Shown: positions 10,113 to 25,374 of the stretch, piece by piece
How positions within the stretch are numbered: the stretch's first letter is position 1
How the letters are laid out: each line of letters starts with the position of its first letter
Assembly: GCF_018305005.1 (NCBI RefSeq)
Contig: NZ_JAGQEG010000002.1
Location: 33,070-97,069 of the forward strand
DNA length: 64,000 nucleotides
From: Collimonas silvisoli
GTDB taxonomy: Bacteria; Pseudomonadota; Gammaproteobacteria; Burkholderiales; Burkholderiaceae_D
Reading direction: 5' to 3'
Translations under genes and position numbers: made by a program
Notes under the pieces: model-generated
The model's input: the letters and a program-made list of their open reading frames with translations, nothing else
Database searches by the model: none
What the model was told of the DNA's origin: nothing

Positions 10113-12218
10113 TTACTTGGCCTTGGACGTTACGATTGCATCAATAACGTTCTTCGGCGCCTCGGAGTAATGCTTGAATTCCATCGAGTAAGTTGCACGG
10201 CCTTGAGTAGCCGAACGCAGCGAAGTCGAGTAACCGAACATTTCCGACAGAGGCACTTCGGCCTTGATGATCTTGCCGCCACCGCCGGCGATTTCATCCA
10301 TGCCTTGCACCATGCCGCGACGCGACGACAGATCGCCCATCACGGTACCGGCGTAGTCTTCTGGAGTTTCGACTTCAACCGCCATCATTGGCTCCAGAAT
10401 AACCGGGCTGGCTTTACGGCAGCCGTCTTTAAACGCCATCGAAGCGGCCATGCGGAACGCATTTTCGTTCGAGTCGACATCATGGTAGGAACCGAAGAAC
10501 AGGGTTACCTTGACGTCTACCACTGGGTAGCCGGCCAGGACACCGGTGTTCAATGTTTCGCGCACACCCTTTTCAACTGCAGGAATGTATTCGCGTGGCA
10601 CGGTACCGCCCTTGATCGCGTCAACGAACTCAAAGCCTTTGCCTGGTTCTTGCGGTTCGATCTTCAGCACCACGTGACCGTATTGACCACGACCACCGGA
10701 TTGCTTGACGAACTTGCCTTCAATTTCTTCGCAAGTCTTGCGGATGGTTTCGCGATATGCAACTTGTGGCTTACCGACGGTCGCTTCAACGTTGAATTCA
10801 CGCTTCATACGATCGACGATAATATCCAGATGCAGTTCACCCATACCGGCGATGATGGTTTGCCCCGATTCTTCGTCAGTACGCACGCGGAAAGAAGGAT
10901 CTTCCGCAGCCAGGCGGTTCAAGGCCAAGCCCATTTTTTCCTGGTCAGCCTTGGTCTTAGGCTCAACTGCCTGCGAAATCACCGGCTCAGGGAATACCAT
11001 GCGTTCCAGAATCACGAATGCGGCTGGATCACACAAAGTATCGCCGGTTGTCGTGTCTTTCAAACCAACCACAGCGGCGATGTCGCCGGCCAGAACTTCT
11101 TTGATTTCTTCGCGCTGGTTAGCATGCATCTGCACGATACGGCCGATACGCTCTTTCTTGCTCTTGACCGAATTCAGAACGGTATCGCCCGAGTTCAAGG
11201 TACCGGAGTAGCAACGCACGAAGCACAATTGACCAACGAACGGATCGGTTGCGATCTTGAACGCCAACGCCGAGAACTTCTCGCTGTCTTCTGCTTTACG
11301 CACGATAGGTTCGTCGTCTTCATCCAGGCCTGGCACCGGAGGAATATCCGATGGCGACGGCAGGTATTCGATCACGCCGTCCAGCATGGCTTGCACGCCC
11401 TTGTTCTTGAACGCGGTGCCGCACATCATTGGCACGATTTCGCTGGCCAGGGTACGTTGACGGATCGCAGCCTTGATTTCGGCTTCGGTCAGATCGCCCT
11501 CTTCCAGATACTTGTTCATCAGTTCTTCCGATGCTTCAGCAGCGGCTTCAACCATGTTTTCGCGCCACTTGGCAGCATCGGCAGCCAACTCAGCAGGAAT
11601 ATCACGGTAGTCGAACTTCATGCCTTGGGTAGCGTCGTCCCAGTAGATCGCCTTCATCTTGACCAGATCGATCACGCCTTCGAACTTGTCTTCGGCGCCG
11701 ATAGGCACTTGCATAGGGACAGGGTTCGCTTTCAGGCGAGCACGCATCTGCTCGAAAACCTTGAAGAAATTCGCGCCGGTACGGTCCATCTTGTTGACGA
11801 ACGCCAGACGTGGAACCTTGTACTTGTTGGCTTGACGCCATACTGTTTCCGATTGCGGCTGCACGCCGCCGACTGCACAGTAAACCATGCAGGCGCCATC
11901 CAGAACACGCATCGAGCGCTCGACTTCAATCGTGAAGTCAACGTGGCCCGGGGTGTCGATGATGTTGATATGGTGCTCAGGGAAGTTACCCGCCATACCC
12001 TTCCAGAAACAGGTGGTTGCAGCGGAAGTAATGGTAATACCGCGCTCTTGCTCCTGCTCCATCCAGTCCATGGTGGCGGCGCCATCATGCACTTCACCGA
12101 TTTTATGATTCACGCCGGTGTAAAACAGAACGCGTTCGGTAGTCGTGGTTTTACCTGCATCGATGTGAGCGGAGATACCGATGTTGCGATAGCGCTCAAT
12201 GGGGGTCTTGCGAGCCAT
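10113..12218 (-). CDS. fusA: Elongation factor G
   Basis: EF-G (701 aa) is the translocation and ribosome-recycling GTPase. The G1 motif [13 protein letters not shown] (residues about 16-28), [18 protein letters not shown] and NKMDRTGA are intact. Domains II-V follow, with GGRGQYGHV in domain IV and a C-terminal [21 protein letters not shown]. There is no sign of the shorter paralogue type. It is the third gene of the str operon, after rpsL and rpsG. Confidence 0.99.
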   Translation of the reverse strand: MARKTPIERYRNIGISAHIDAGKTTTTERVLFYTGVNHKIGEVHDGAATMDWMEQEQERGITITSAATTCFWKGMAGNFPEHHINIIDTPGHVDFTIEVERSMRVLDGACMVYCAVGGVQPQSETVWRQANKYKVPRLAFVNKMDRTGANFFKVFEQMRARLKANPVPMQVPIGAEDKFEGVIDLVKMKAIYWDDATQGMKFDYRDIPAELAADAAKWRENMVEAAAEASEELMNKYLEEGDLTEAEIKAAIRQRTLASEIVPMMCGTAFKNKGVQAMLDGVIEYLPSPSDIPPVPGLDEDDEPIVRKAEDSEKFSALAFKIATDPFVGQLCFVRCYSGTLNSGDTVLNSVKSKKERIGRIVQMHANQREEIKEVLAGDIAAVVGLKDTTTGDTLCDPAAFVILERMVFPEPVISQAVEPKTKADQEKMGLALNRLAAEDPSFRVRTDEESGQTIIAGMGELHLDIIVDRMKREFNVEATVGKPQVAYRETIRKTCEEIEGKFVKQSGGRGQYGHVVLKIEPQEPGKGFEFVDAIKGGTVPREYIPAVEKGVRETLNTGVLAGYPVVDVKVTLFFGSYHDVDSNENAFRMAASMAFKDGCRKASPVILEPMMAVEVETPEDYAGTVMGDLSSRRGMVQGMDEIAGGGGKIIKAEVPLSEMFGYSTSLRSATQGRATYSMEFKHYSEAPKNVIDAIVTSKAK

Positions 12219-12249
12219 GATTTATTCCTAAGTCTTTTAATGCACGAAA

Positions 12250-12283
12250 CCGAGCGCCATTTTTTATAAAAATATGCGCTCGG
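12250..12283 (-). promoter_or_regulatory. Hairpin in the rpsG-fusA spacer
   Basis: An 8-bp perfect stem (CCGAGCGC at 12250-12257, GCGCTCGG at 12276-12283) closes an A/T-only interior, about 30 bases ahead of the fusA ATG. No terminator-like T-run follows outside the stem. It may influence fusA translation or mRNA processing. Confidence 0.4.
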
Positions 12284-12343
12284 CTCGAACAAATTTCAGA
12301 TGCGGACAGACGTCTCGATTCAGGGAGGCGACTGCCCAGTCTA

Positions 12344-12814
12344 TTAGAAGCGGAAGTGCGAGAACGCCTTGTTCGCTTCTGCCATACGGTGAACTTCGTC
12401 ACGCTTTTTCATTGCGCCGCCGCGGCCTTCTGCGGCTTCCAGCAATTCGCCACCGAGACGTTGCGGCATCGATTTTTCGCTGCGCTTGTTAGCTGCTTCA
12501 CGCAACCAGCGCATCGACAACGCCATACGACGGACAGGACGAACTTCAACCGGCACCTGGTAGTTTGCACCACCAACGCGACGCGACTTAACTTCAACCA
12601 ATGGCTTGCAGTTGCCGATAGCAAGTGCGAACACTTCCAGCGGATCTTTGCCGGACTTGGTTTGAATGTGCTCGAAGGCACCGTAAATGATGTTTTCTGC
12701 GACCGATTTCTTACCGGACAACATCAGGACGTTGACGAACTTCGCAACATCAACATTACCGAATTTTGGATCCGGCAGAATCTCCCGCTTGGGAACTTCA
12801 CGACGACGTGGCAT
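12344..12814 (-). CDS. rpsG: 30S ribosomal protein S7
   Basis: S7 (156 aa) nucleates assembly of the 30S head and contacts E-site tRNA. The sequence starts [19 protein letters not shown] and continues with [19 protein letters not shown] and [20 protein letters not shown]. The ATG at 12814 is chosen; five upstream in-frame codons are not conserved. In E. coli S7 represses its own operon at the rpsL-rpsG junction. The corresponding spacer here (12815-12951) is 137 bases, long enough for a similar site, which I could not delimit. Confidence 0.98.
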   Translation of the reverse strand: MPRRREVPKREILPDPKFGNVDVAKFVNVLMLSGKKSVAENIIYGAFEHIQTKSGKDPLEVFALAIGNCKPLVEVKSRRVGGANYQVPVEVRPVRRMALSMRWLREAANKRSEKSMPQRLGGELLEAAEGRGGAMKKRDEVHRMAEANKAFSHFRF

Positions 12815-12951
12815 TTCGATTCCTTTCAATCTTCAGTTGAGCACGCAGACCTTTTGTTTCTGCATACTCGCGGACAGCCATCATAGCCACCCACTTACTC
12901 GGCCCATTGGGGACCGACACTTATCGCTTGGCTTGCGCCTTACGAAAACTA

Positions 12952-13335
12952 TTATTTCTTTGCAGCCTTAGCACGCTTTGCACCGTACTTCGAACGTGCT
13001 TGCTTACGATCCTTGACGCCCTGGGTATCCAGTGCACCGCGAACCATGTGGTAACGCACACCCGGCAAGTCTTTTACACGGCCGCCGCGCAACAGCACGA
13101 CACTATGTTCTTGCAGGTTATGGCCTTCACCGCCGATGTACGAAATGACTTCGAAACCGTTGGTCAGGCGAACTTTGGCAACTTTACGCAGAGCCGAGTT
13201 TGGCTTCTTTGGAGTTGTCGTATAAACGCGGGTGCAAACGCCGCGTTTTTGCGGGCTGTTTTCCAGCGCTGGTGATTTGCTCTTTACGACCGCAGAAACG
13301 CGCGGCTGGCGAATCAATTGATTGATGGTTGGCAT
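12952..13335 (-). CDS. rpsL: 30S ribosomal protein S12
   Basis: S12 (127 aa) controls decoding accuracy. The streptomycin-relevant loops are wild type: the Lys in [13 protein letters not shown] (about residue 43) and the Lys in [13 protein letters not shown] (about residue 88, next to the Asp that is methylthiolated in many bacteria). It is the first gene of the str operon and is preceded by a 400-base non-coding region that should hold the operon promoter. Confidence 0.98.
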   Translation of the reverse strand: MPTINQLIRQPRVSAVVKSKSPALENSPQKRGVCTRVYTTTPKKPNSALRKVAKVRLTNGFEVISYIGGEGHNLQEHSVVLLRGGRVKDLPGVRYHMVRGALDTQGVKDRKQARSKYGAKRAKAAKK

Positions 13336-13744
13336 CGTTATATATCCAACAAAATTACGACGTTAATAACAACAATCCCGAAATCGGTTGTCCGGGATTG
13401 GACAGATACTTGCGCTAGAAAAAATCATACAATTCGCGCACAATTCGATTCAGCAGTAGAGGAGAAACGCGCCATAGAAAGCGGAAGCAGACCAAAGAAC
13501 GTTCGGCCCATAGAGCCTACAATCGAGAACCCGCGAGTATATCCCTATGATGCCCCGCGGTCAACCGCAGTCTTAAATGCCCGCCCCGTAAACGCAACAG
13601 ATTGCAACACTTCCGGCCGGTTGGCGGCTTGCTTGTCTTTCCACCAGCACAATAAGCTACTGCCAATGTGCGTGTTTATCTCGTACCGCGCAGTTACCCG
13701 TGGCGGCTTTGCGGGATAATGAGATTCGACTATTTTTCTCCACG
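13336..13744 (-). promoter_or_regulatory. Intergenic region upstream of rpsL, expected str promoter and leader
   Basis: This region lies between divergent rpsL (minus) and the phosphoethanolamine-transferase-like gene (plus). It contains an 8-bp inverted repeat (CAATCCCG 13373-13380 with CGGGATTG 13393-13400) in what would be the rpsL leader, 38 bases before the ATG. A TATGAT hexamer is present on the minus strand near 13425-13430, but I see no matching -35, so the promoter position is unresolved. No gene is recognisable in the rest. Confidence 0.35.
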
Positions 13745-15550
13745 ATGATGCCCGCCTTGTTTCGCCGCAACAACCTGTTCGTGCTGGTCACCTATCTAGC
13801 CCTCTCTCTGGTCCCCTTCGTGCCCCTGCTGTTCGGCCAGGCGATAGATCATCCGCTCCGCATCATCGTCACCGAAGTTGTGCTCTGGCTGGTAATCTGG
13901 TCCATCTTTAAGCGCCCCGCCTGGTTTCACTGGCTGCTGATCCCCGCCTTTCTTGCCTTGCCGACCGAGCTCTATCTGCGCAAGTTTTACGGTCAGGGGA
14001 TTTCCACCCATCACCTTGGCATCATCGCAGAAACCAGTCCGGGCGAAGCGATGGAATTTCTGGGAGACAAAGTCTGGTGGCTGGCATTGATTCTTGCGCT
14101 AGTCGTGCTGTGGTGGGCGCTCAGTTGGCTGGCGGCCAGCCGCACCCGCGACCTGGATCTGGAGGGGCCGTCTCGATGGTGTGGTTGGTTAGTGCTCGCT
14201 GTTGGCTTATGCGTTTGGCTATATGGACAGGAAATCGGCATTCAAGCAGCTCCGACAGCTGTCGCAAGCAGCAAGGCGGGCTCCCTGCCCGCTCTGGAAA
14301 CGCCGGGCATGCATCTCGGCAAGCTGCCCAAATGGGCGGCAACGCCGCTGGAAGCGGAACCGGTCAGCCGCACTTGGCCATTCGGACTGGCGGTGCGCGG
14401 CTACGATTTCTGGAAAGAGCGGGAATACCTGGACGATCTGGAGCACAAGAACAGCCAGTTCCACTTCGGCGCCCATCAGGCCAGTCAGCAAAACACGCCG
14501 CAAATCGTGGTGATGGTGATCGGCGAGTCCTCCCGCTATGATCGCTGGAGCCTGAATGGCTATCAGCGCGAGACCAATCCCTTGCTTGGCAAAGAGACAA
14601 ATCTTGTCAGCTTTTCCGATATCGTCACGCCGGTATCGGCTACCCGCCTGTCGGTTCCCGTCATGGTGTCGCGCAAGCCGGCCACCGACAGCCTGAAAGC
14701 CGGCTTCTCCGAGAAATCCTTTATTACCGGCTACAAGGAGGCAGGCTTCAAGACTTACTGGATTTCGAACCAGATGTCATATGGCAAGTTCGATACCCCG
14801 GTCTCGGTATTCGCCAACGAAGCCGATGTGGTGCAATTCCTCAATCTGGGCGGCTTCACTGATACTTCCAATCTGGACGCCATCCTATTGCCGCAATTGC
14901 AAAAGGCGATGCAGGATCCGGCGCCCAGGAAGCTGATCGTGCTGCACACCCTCGGCAATCACTGGAACTATAGCCATCGCTACCCCCAGCCGTTCGATAA
15001 ATGGCAGCCGTCGCTGTTCGGCATTGAGCACCCGGCCTACACCAACCTGGCAAACAAGCAAGCGCTGAGCAACAGCTACGACAATTCGATCCGCTATGTA
15101 GACTGGTTCCTGGCCCAGGTCATAGACAGACTCAGGGACTCCAGGCAATTGACCGCAATGATGTATTTCTCCGATCACGGCCAAACGCTGTACGACGGCA
15201 GTTGCAAGGTCGCCTTTCATGGCCACAACACTCAGTTTGAATTCCATATCCCGGCCTTGATGTGGTATTCCGATTTGTACCGGCAAGCCTATCCGGACAA
15301 AGTGGAGCAGCTGCAACGCCACAAACGCGCCAGGATGACCACCGAGAACGTGTTCCATTCGCTGCTGGACCTGGCCGATATACGCTATCCGGATGAACAC
15401 CTGGAATGGAGTTTTCTGAGCAGCAAGCTGCGCCCGCACAAGCGTTATGTCGACAGCTACGGCTGGACAGATTACGACAACTCCACCTTCAAAGGCGACT
15501 GCAGGGAGGTGATCGACAACGGCAAGCCTATGCGCCAGCAGCGCGATTGA
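13745..15550 (+). CDS. Phosphoethanolamine transferase-like membrane sulfatase-fold enzyme
   Basis: The protein (601 aa) has four to five N-terminal membrane helices (to about residue 170) and a periplasmic alkaline-phosphatase/sulfatase-fold domain, as in EptA/EptC/MCR enzymes that move phosphoethanolamine from phosphatidylethanolamine to lipid A or other glycans. Metal and catalytic positions are visible: Glu261 in VIGESSR, Thr300 in SATRLSVPV (aligning with the catalytic Thr285 of MCR-1), Asp477-His478 in YFSDHGQ and His492 in AFHGHNT. The Cys pair flanking the catalytic Thr in EptA/MCR is missing (Pro and Val instead), so the acceptor may not be lipid A. ATGs at 13745 and 13748 are both possible; neither has a strong Shine-Dalgarno. 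It is convergent with rpoC. Confidence 0.85.
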   Translation: MMPALFRRNNLFVLVTYLALSLVPFVPLLFGQAIDHPLRIIVTEVVLWLVIWSIFKRPAWFHWLLIPAFLALPTELYLRKFYGQGISTHHLGIIAETSPGEAMEFLGDKVWWLALILALVVLWWALSWLAASRTRDLDLEGPSRWCGWLVLAVGLCVWLYGQEIGIQAAPTAVASSKAGSLPALETPGMHLGKLPKWAATPLEAEPVSRTWPFGLAVRGYDFWKEREYLDDLEHKNSQFHFGAHQASQQNTPQIVVMVIGESSRYDRWSLNGYQRETNPLLGKETNLVSFSDIVTPVSATRLSVPVMVSRKPATDSLKAGFSEKSFITGYKEAGFKTYWISNQMSYGKFDTPVSVFANEADVVQFLNLGGFTDTSNLDAILLPQLQKAMQDPAPRKLIVLHTLGNHWNYSHRYPQPFDKWQPSLFGIEHPAYTNLANKQALSNSYDNSIRYVDWFLAQVIDRLRDSRQLTAMMYFSDHGQTLYDGSCKVAFHGHNTQFEFHIPALMWYSDLYRQAYPDKVEQLQRHKRARMTTENVFHSLLDLADIRYPDEHLEWSFLSSKLRPHKRYVDSYGWTDYDNSTFKGDCREVIDNGKPMRQQRD

Positions 15551-15622
15551 TAAGGCATTAATAAGCTACTAAGAAGCCAGCCAGGCGCCGCCAGCCAGAA
15601 TCAGGGCTAATCTTCAAGACAT

Positions 15623-15659
15623 AAAAAAACGGCAGCGGATTTTCATCCACTGCCGTTTT
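15623..15659 (-). terminator. Bidirectional rho-independent terminator between rpoC and the transferase gene
   Basis: On the minus strand the stem ACGGCAGTGGAT pairs with ATCCGCTGCCGT (one G-T pair, short A/T loop) and is followed by seven T residues (15623-15629). This is a strong terminator about 25 bases after the rpoC stop. In the plus direction the same stem is followed by four T residues, so it may also end the convergent transferase transcript. Confidence 0.88.
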
Positions 15660-15683
15660 GCACTGCTGATCCGGATTAGCGGA

Positions 15684-19919
<4,236 letters not shown>

Positions 19920-20027
19920 GTATCACTCCAGTTGGCGTGAAGAAACTAAAATTCTTTACTGTTGCTGCGTAGGGCAGGCTGCTATGCCCACCCTACTACT
20001 CTGTCTTGCTGCAATCAGGCCGAAGGA

Positions 20028-23000
20028 TTATTCGCGGTCGAGGTCCATGTCGATACCAAGCGAGCGGATTTCTTTCAACAACACATTGAAAGATTCCGGC
20101 ATGCCAGCGTCGATCACATGGTCACCCTTGACCAGGTTTTCATACACTTTGGTACGACCGTTCACGTCATCCGACTTCACTGTCAGCATTTCCTGCAGCA
20201 CGTACGATGCACCGTAAGCTTCCAATGCCCAAACTTCCATCTCACCGAAACGCTGACCGCCGAACTGCGCTTTACCACCCAGCGGCTGCTGGGTAACCAG
20301 CGAGTATGGACCGGTAGAACGTGCATGCATCTTGTCATCGACCAGATGGTGCAGCTTCAGGTAATGCATGTAGCCGACGGTGACACTGCGCTCGAAAGCT
20401 TCGCCGGTGCGGCCGTCATACATCGTGACCTGATTCTTCGATGGCGTCATGCCCAGTTGCTTGGCGATGGCGTCTGGATAAGCCAGGTCCAGCATGCGGC
20501 GAATTTCTTCTTCGTGCGCACCGTCGAACACTGGCGTTGCGAATGGCACGCCGGCCTTCAGGTTGCTGGCCAGATGCAGGATCTCGTCGTCCGACAGGTT
20601 GTCCAGATCTTCCGATTTACCCGACTCGTTATAGATCGTGGTCAGGAACTTGCGCAGCTCGGCAATCTTGGTTTGCGCCTTCAGCATTTCGCCGATACGC
20701 AGCCCCAGACCCTTGGCAGCCCAGCCCAGATGCACTTCCAGAACCTGACCGATGTTCATCCGCGATGGCACGCCCAACGGGTTCAGCACGATGTCTGCCG
20801 GTGTACCGTCGGCCATGTGCGGCATGTCTTCGATCGGCAGGATGCGCGAAACCACACCCTTGTTACCGTGACGGCCGGCCATCTTGTCGCCTGGTTGCAG
20901 ACGGCGCTTAACAGCCAGGTAAACCTTGACCATTTTTTGTACGCCAGGCTGCAGCTCATCGCCTTGGGTCAGCTTCTTGCGCTTTTCTTCAAATGCCAGA
21001 TCGAACTGATGACGCTTTTCGGCGATCGATTCCTTGATCGCTTCCAGCGCTACCGCTGCATCGTCGTCCGCCGGGCGGATGTCGAACCAGTGGTATTTAT
21101 CCAGGTCTGCCAGGTATTCCTTGGTCAGCTTGGTGCCCTTGGCCAGTTTCTTCGGACCGCCGTTGACAACCTTGCCGATCAACATACGTTCCAGACGTTC
21201 GAAGGCATCTCCTTCAACAATCCGCAACTGGTCATTCAGGTCCAGACGATAGCGTTGCAGTTCGTCGTCGATGATCTGTTGTGCACGTTTGTCGCGTTGG
21301 ATGCCTTCGCGGGTAAACACTTGCACGTCGATCACGGTACCGACCATGCCCGAAGGCACGCGCAGCGATGTATCTTTTACGTCCGATGCTTTTTCACCGA
21401 AGATCGCGCGCAGCAGCTTTTCTTCTGGCGTCAGCTGGGTTTCACCCTTCGGTGTCACTTTACCGACCAGCGTATCGCCGGCTTCGACTTCAGCACCGAT
21501 GTAGACGATGCCGGATTCATCCAGACGCGCCAACTGGTTTTCGGCCAGATTGGAGATGTCGCGGGTGATTTCTTCAGCGCCCAGCTTGGTGTCGCGAGCA
21601 ACCACCGACAACTCTTCGATATGGATCGAGGTGTAGCGATCGTCAGCAACAACTTTTTCCGAGATCAAAATCGAATCTTCGAAGTTGTAGCCGTTCCATG
21701 GCATAAACGCCACCAGCATGTTCTGACCCAGAGCCAGTTCGCCCAGATCGGTCGATGCGCCATCGGCGATCACGTCATGCTTGGCGACGCGGTCACCAAC
21801 TTGCACGATTGGCCGCTGGTTGATGTTGGTGTTCTGGTTGGAACGTGTGTACTTGATCAGGTTGTAGATATCGACACCGACTTCGCCTGCAGTCGCTTCT
21901 TCGTCATTCACACGAATCACGACACGGCCTGCATCGACGTAATCAACGATACCGCCACGCAGTGCCTGCACGGTGGTGCCGGAGTCAACTGCCACGGTAC
22001 GTTCGATACCGGTACCGACCAATGCCTTTTCCGGACGCAAGCAAGGAACTGCCTGGCGTTGCATGTTGGCGCCCATCAACGCACGGTTCGCATCATCGTG
22101 TTCGAGGAACGGGATCAGCGATGCCGCAACCGAAACCACCTGGCCTGGCGCCACGTCCATGTACTGCACGCGCTCTGGCGATACCAGGATGGTTTCGCCG
22201 GCTTCACGCGCCGACACCAGTTCATCGGACAGCTTGCCGGATTTGTCGATCGTCGCATTCGCCTGAGCGATGATGTAACGGCCTTCTTCAATCGCCGACA
22301 GATAATCGATCTGGTCGGTGACCTTGCTGTCTTCAACTTTACGATAAGGGGTTTCGAGGAAACCGTATTCGTTCAGGCGAGCATACAAAGCCAGCGAGTT
22401 GATCAGACCAATGTTCGGACCTTCCGGGGTTTCGATCGGGCACACGCGGCCGTAGTGGGTCGGATGCACGTCGCGGACTTCAAAGCCAGCGCGCTCACGG
22501 GTCAAACCGCCCGGTCCAAGTGCCGATACACGGCGCTTGTGGGTGATTTCCGACAGCGGGTTGGTCTGGTCCATAAACTGCGACAACTGCGACGAACCGA
22601 AGAATTCACGGATAGCAGCCGAAATCGGCTTGGAATTGATCAGGTCATGCGGCATCAGGTTATCCGCTTCGGCTTGGCCGAGACGTTCCTTGACTGCGCG
22701 CTCAACCCGCACCAGACCGGCGCGGAACTGATTCTCGGCGAGTTCGCCGACGCAACGCACACGACGGTTACCCAAGTGATCGATATCGTCCACTTCGCCG
22801 CGGCCGTTACGCAATTCAACCAGGATCTTGATCACTGCCAGCACGTCTTCGTTCGACAGCGTCATGGCGCCAGTCAGTTCGTCGCGGCCGATGCGGCGAT
22901 TGAACTTCATGCGGCCGACAGCCGACAGATCGTAACGATCAGCGTTGTAGAACAGACCGTTGAACAACGCCTCGACCGAATCTTCGGTTGGCGGTTCGCC

Positions 23001-24134
23001 AGGACGCATCATGCGATAGATCGCTACGCGGGCAGCCATCTGGTCGTTGGTGTCATCACTGCGCAGCGTTTGCGAGATGTAACTACCCTGGTCCAGATCG
23101 TTGGTGTACAGAGTCTGGATATCGGTCACGTCTGCTTCGCGCAGCTTGGCCAGCAACTCTTCCGTCAACTCGTCGTTAGCGTTGGCAACTACTTCGCCGG
23201 TATCGCCGTCAACGATGTTGCGCGCCAGGACGCGGCCCAGCAGATAGTCTTCCGGTACCGAGATGTGCTTGATGCCGGCAGCGTCAACGTCGCGCACGTG
23301 CTTGGAATTGATACGCTTGTCTTTCGCGACCAGTACCTTGCCCGATTTGTCGGTGATGTCGAAACGCGCAACTTCACCGCGCAGGCGTTCTGCGACGAAT
23401 TCCATTTCGGCGCCTTCGCTGCGCAACGCGAAGTTGTCGAAGACGAAGAAATTAGCCAGAATCTGTTCGACCGACATGCCGATCGCTTTCAGCAGGATCG
23501 TGACAGGCATCTTGCGGCGACGGTCGACGCGGAAGAACAGGATGTCTTTCGGATCGAACTCGAAGTCGAGCCAGGAACCACGGTAAGGAATGATCCGGGC
23601 CGAGAACAGCAATTTGCCGGACGAGTGCGTCTTGCCGCGGTCATGTTCAAAGAACACGCCTGGCGAGCGATGCAGCTGCGATACGATGACGCGCTCGGTG
23701 CCGTTGATCACGAACGAGCCGGTAGTTGTCATGAGCGGCAATTCGCCCATGTAAACTTCTTGCTCTTTCATTTCCTTGACGACCGGCTTGGTCGGCGATT
23801 CTTTATCCAGAATCACCAGACGTACCTTGGCACGCAATGGCGACGCGAACGTCAATCCGCGCTGTTGGCATTCCTTGACGTCAAACGGCGGATCGCCGAG
23901 CACGTAGGACAGGAATTCGAGACGCGCAAAACCATTGTGCGAAACGATAGGGAAAATAGAAGTGAAAGCCGACTGCAGGCCCTCGTTCTTACGTTGTGAC
24001 GGTACTTTGTCTTGTTGCAGAAAGCCAAGATACGACTCGAGCTGGGTCGCCAGCAGGAACGGAACGTGGTGAACGTTAGCGCGTTTCGCAAAAGATTTAC
24101 GAATACGCTTCTTCTCAGTAAATGAGTAGTGCAT
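20028..24134 (-). CDS. rpoB: DNA-directed RNA polymerase subunit beta
   Basis: The beta subunit is 1368 aa. The rifampicin-binding cluster is intact and wild type, with [20 protein letters not shown] (His532 here equals E. coli His526) followed by [20 protein letters not shown]. Other conserved segments include [18 protein letters not shown] and the C-terminal [20 protein letters not shown]. The gene starts 311 bases downstream of the damaged rplL, after a spacer with an attenuator-like hairpin. Confidence 0.99.
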   Translation of the reverse strand: MHYSFTEKKRIRKSFAKRANVHHVPFLLATQLESYLGFLQQDKVPSQRKNEGLQSAFTSIFPIVSHNGFARLEFLSYVLGDPPFDVKECQQRGLTFASPLRAKVRLVILDKESPTKPVVKEMKEQEVYMGELPLMTTTGSFVINGTERVIVSQLHRSPGVFFEHDRGKTHSSGKLLFSARIIPYRGSWLDFEFDPKDILFFRVDRRRKMPVTILLKAIGMSVEQILANFFVFDNFALRSEGAEMEFVAERLRGEVARFDITDKSGKVLVAKDKRINSKHVRDVDAAGIKHISVPEDYLLGRVLARNIVDGDTGEVVANANDELTEELLAKLREADVTDIQTLYTNDLDQGSYISQTLRSDDTNDQMAARVAIYRMMRPGEPPTEDSVEALFNGLFYNADRYDLSAVGRMKFNRRIGRDELTGAMTLSNEDVLAVIKILVELRNGRGEVDDIDHLGNRRVRCVGELAENQFRAGLVRVERAVKERLGQAEADNLMPHDLINSKPISAAIREFFGSSQLSQFMDQTNPLSEITHKRRVSALGPGGLTRERAGFEVRDVHPTHYGRVCPIETPEGPNIGLINSLALYARLNEYGFLETPYRKVEDSKVTDQIDYLSAIEEGRYIIAQANATIDKSGKLSDELVSAREAGETILVSPERVQYMDVAPGQVVSVAASLIPFLEHDDANRALMGANMQRQAVPCLRPEKALVGTGIERTVAVDSGTTVQALRGGIVDYVDAGRVVIRVNDEEATAGEVGVDIYNLIKYTRSNQNTNINQRPIVQVGDRVAKHDVIADGASTDLGELALGQNMLVAFMPWNGYNFEDSILISEKVVADDRYTSIHIEELSVVARDTKLGAEEITRDISNLAENQLARLDESGIVYIGAEVEAGDTLVGKVTPKGETQLTPEEKLLRAIFGEKASDVKDTSLRVPSGMVGTVIDVQVFTREGIQRDKRAQQIIDDELQRYRLDLNDQLRIVEGDAFERLERMLIGKVVNGGPKKLAKGTKLTKEYLADLDKYHWFDIRPADDDAAVALEAIKESIAEKRHQFDLAFEEKRKKLTQGDELQPGVQKMVKVYLAVKRRLQPGDKMAGRHGNKGVVSRILPIEDMPHMADGTPADIVLNPLGVPSRMNIGQVLEVHLGWAAKGLGLRIGEMLKAQTKIAELRKFLTTIYNESGKSEDLDNLSDDEILHLASNLKAGVPFATPVFDGAHEEEIRRMLDLAYPDAIAKQLGMTPSKNQVTMYDGRTGEAFERSVTVGYMHYLKLHHLVDDKMHARSTGPYSLVTQQPLGGKAQFGGQRFGEMEVWALEAYGASYVLQEMLTVKSDDVNGRTKVYENLVKGDHVIDAGMPESFNVLLKEIRSLGIDMDLDRE

Positions 24135-24378
24135 TGAACACTCCGTGAGTGACAGGAAGGATAGAGAATTCAGGATTCGCCGGATCTTTCAGCCAGATTC
24201 AAGTCAAACTTTTTACTTCGCGTCGTTAGACAAAACTTCTGTACTAACTCAACTGATTTGACTAAGCTGTCTTATCCAACAATTCCTCAAGTCTCAGCCC
24301 TTCGAGCTTGATGGCAACGGACGCTTAATAAAACAACAAGCGTTAAACAAAATCGAAAACGACAAAGGAGCCAAAGCC

Positions 24379-24400
24379 GAACTCTCCTTTTCGAGAGTTC
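24379..24400 (-). promoter_or_regulatory. Hairpin in the rplL-rpoB spacer
   Basis: A perfect 8-bp stem (GAACTCTC 24379-24386 with GAGAGTTC 24393-24400, 6-nt loop) lies in the 311-base rplL-rpoB spacer. The E. coli spacer contains an attenuator and an RNase III processing hairpin, so this stem may have a similar processing role. It is not followed directly by a T-run. The rest of the spacer (24135-24378) shows no gene. Confidence 0.45.
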
Positions 24401-24433
24401 TGCACTTTGACTCCAGCGCAATGAATGCGCTCT

Positions 24434-24462
24434 AAAAAGCTGAAATTACTTGATTTCAGCTT
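24434..24462 (-). terminator. Attenuator-like terminator overlapping the rplL stop codon
   Basis: A perfect 10-bp stem (AAGCTGAAAT 24437-24446 with ATTTCAGCTT 24453-24462, 6-nt loop) runs into five T residues on the minus strand, two of them part of the stem. The rplL stop codon (24446-24448) lies inside the hairpin, so a terminating ribosome would mask it. This is the expected position for the attenuator that sets the excess of ribosomal protein over polymerase mRNA. Confidence 0.7.
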
Positions 24463-24792
24463 CTGCGCCGGCCTCAACCAATTTCTTGGCTGCTGCATCA
24501 GCGTCGGCTTTCGAAACGCCTTCTTTAACTGCCTTCGGTGCGCCGTCAACCAGATCCTTAGCTTCTTTCAAGCCCAGGCCGGTGATTTCGCGGACAGCCT
24601 TAATCACGCCAACCTTGTTCGCGCCGATGCCCTTCAGCATAACGGTGAACTCGGTTTGCTCTTCAACCGCAGCAGCTGCGCCGCCGCCTGCGCCGCCGGC
24701 AACTGCAACTGCAGCTGCGGAAACGCCAAACTTCTCTTCAAAACGGTCAGGGCGCCAACTGCGTCCAGGATTGCGTCTTTGTCAAGTGCCAT
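24446..24792 (-). pseudogene. rplL: 50S ribosomal protein L7/L12, frameshifted by an apparent 28-nt deletion
   Basis: L7/L12 forms the flexible stalk that recruits translation GTPases. The ATG at 24792 gives [17 protein letters not shown], then the frame fails: 35 unrelated codons run to a TGA near 24634. The correct frame resumes at once as [17 protein letters not shown] (read one frame over) and continues through the intact C-terminal domain ([20 protein letters not shown] to AGAEAEIK). The missing piece corresponds to the family's MELNDLVKA stretch (27 nt) plus one base. The 347-nt locus plus 28 equals 375 nt, exactly a 124-residue protein with stop. The break is near 24740-24745. Loss of this stalk protein would be very costly, so an assembly error, or a second copy elsewhere, is the first thing to suspect. 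Confidence 0.93.
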
Positions 24793-24870
24793 GTGAAACT
24801 CCTAATTTTTTACAATAAATACATCTGATTGGTATTAACGCTAAAAAAGCGCCGAGTACGTGCTCAATAA

Positions 24871-25374
24871 TTAAGCAGCAGTGCTTTCGGCTTCTTTTTT
24901 CGCTGCCAGAGCAGCCAGACCACGCACAAATCCAGCCAGCGGCGCCTGCATCATGCCCACAACTTGGGCCAGCAGAACTTCGCGACTTGGAATGTTTGCC
25001 AACGCTTGCACAGCCGCCTTATCCAGCGACTTACCAGCGAAGTTACCTGCCTTGACGACCAGTTTGTCGTTGGTTTTTGCAAAGTCGTTGATGACTTTTG
25101 CAGCAGCAACGGCGTCCTCGGAGATCGAATAGATCAACGGGCCGGTCATTTGCGAGGCGAGGTCGGCAAACGCGGTACCTTCAACGGCGCGACGTGCCAA
25201 TGTATTTTTCAATACACGCAAGTACACACCCTGGGTACGCGCATTAGCGCGCAGTTGGGTCAAGTGACCAACCTGGATGCCACGATATTCGGCCACGACG
25301 ATGGTCTGTGCATTTGCAACTTTTGCAGAGACTTCGGCGACTACGGCCTTTTTGTCATTCAGATTGAGACTCAA
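24871..25374 (-). CDS. rplJ: 50S ribosomal protein L10
   Basis: L10 (167 aa) anchors L7/L12 dimers to the stalk base and, in E. coli, represses its own leader. The sequence [19 protein letters not shown] and [20 protein letters not shown] is typical. There is no ATG: the start is TTG. The TTG at 25374 is preferred over the one at 25380 because GGAGG then lies 6 bases upstream and the N-terminus matches the family. Confidence 0.96.
   Translation of the reverse strand: MSLNLNDKKAVVAEVSAKVANAQTIVVAEYRGIQVGHLTQLRANARTQGVYLRVLKNTLARRAVEGTAFADLASQMTGPLIYSISEDAVAAAKVINDFAKTNDKLVVKAGNFAGKSLDKAAVQALANIPSREVLLAQVVGMMQAPLAGFVRGLAALAAKKEAESTAA

Noticed and set aside
10170..12269. A 699-codon open frame antisense to fusA
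   Set aside because: Mirror frame of fusA with no domain pattern; the equivalent frames also appear opposite both tuf genes.
19962..23999. A 1345-codon open frame antisense to rpoB
   Set aside because: It exactly shadows rpoB on the opposite strand; such frames arise from the third-position bias of highly expressed genes. No ribosome-binding site, no recognisable domains.
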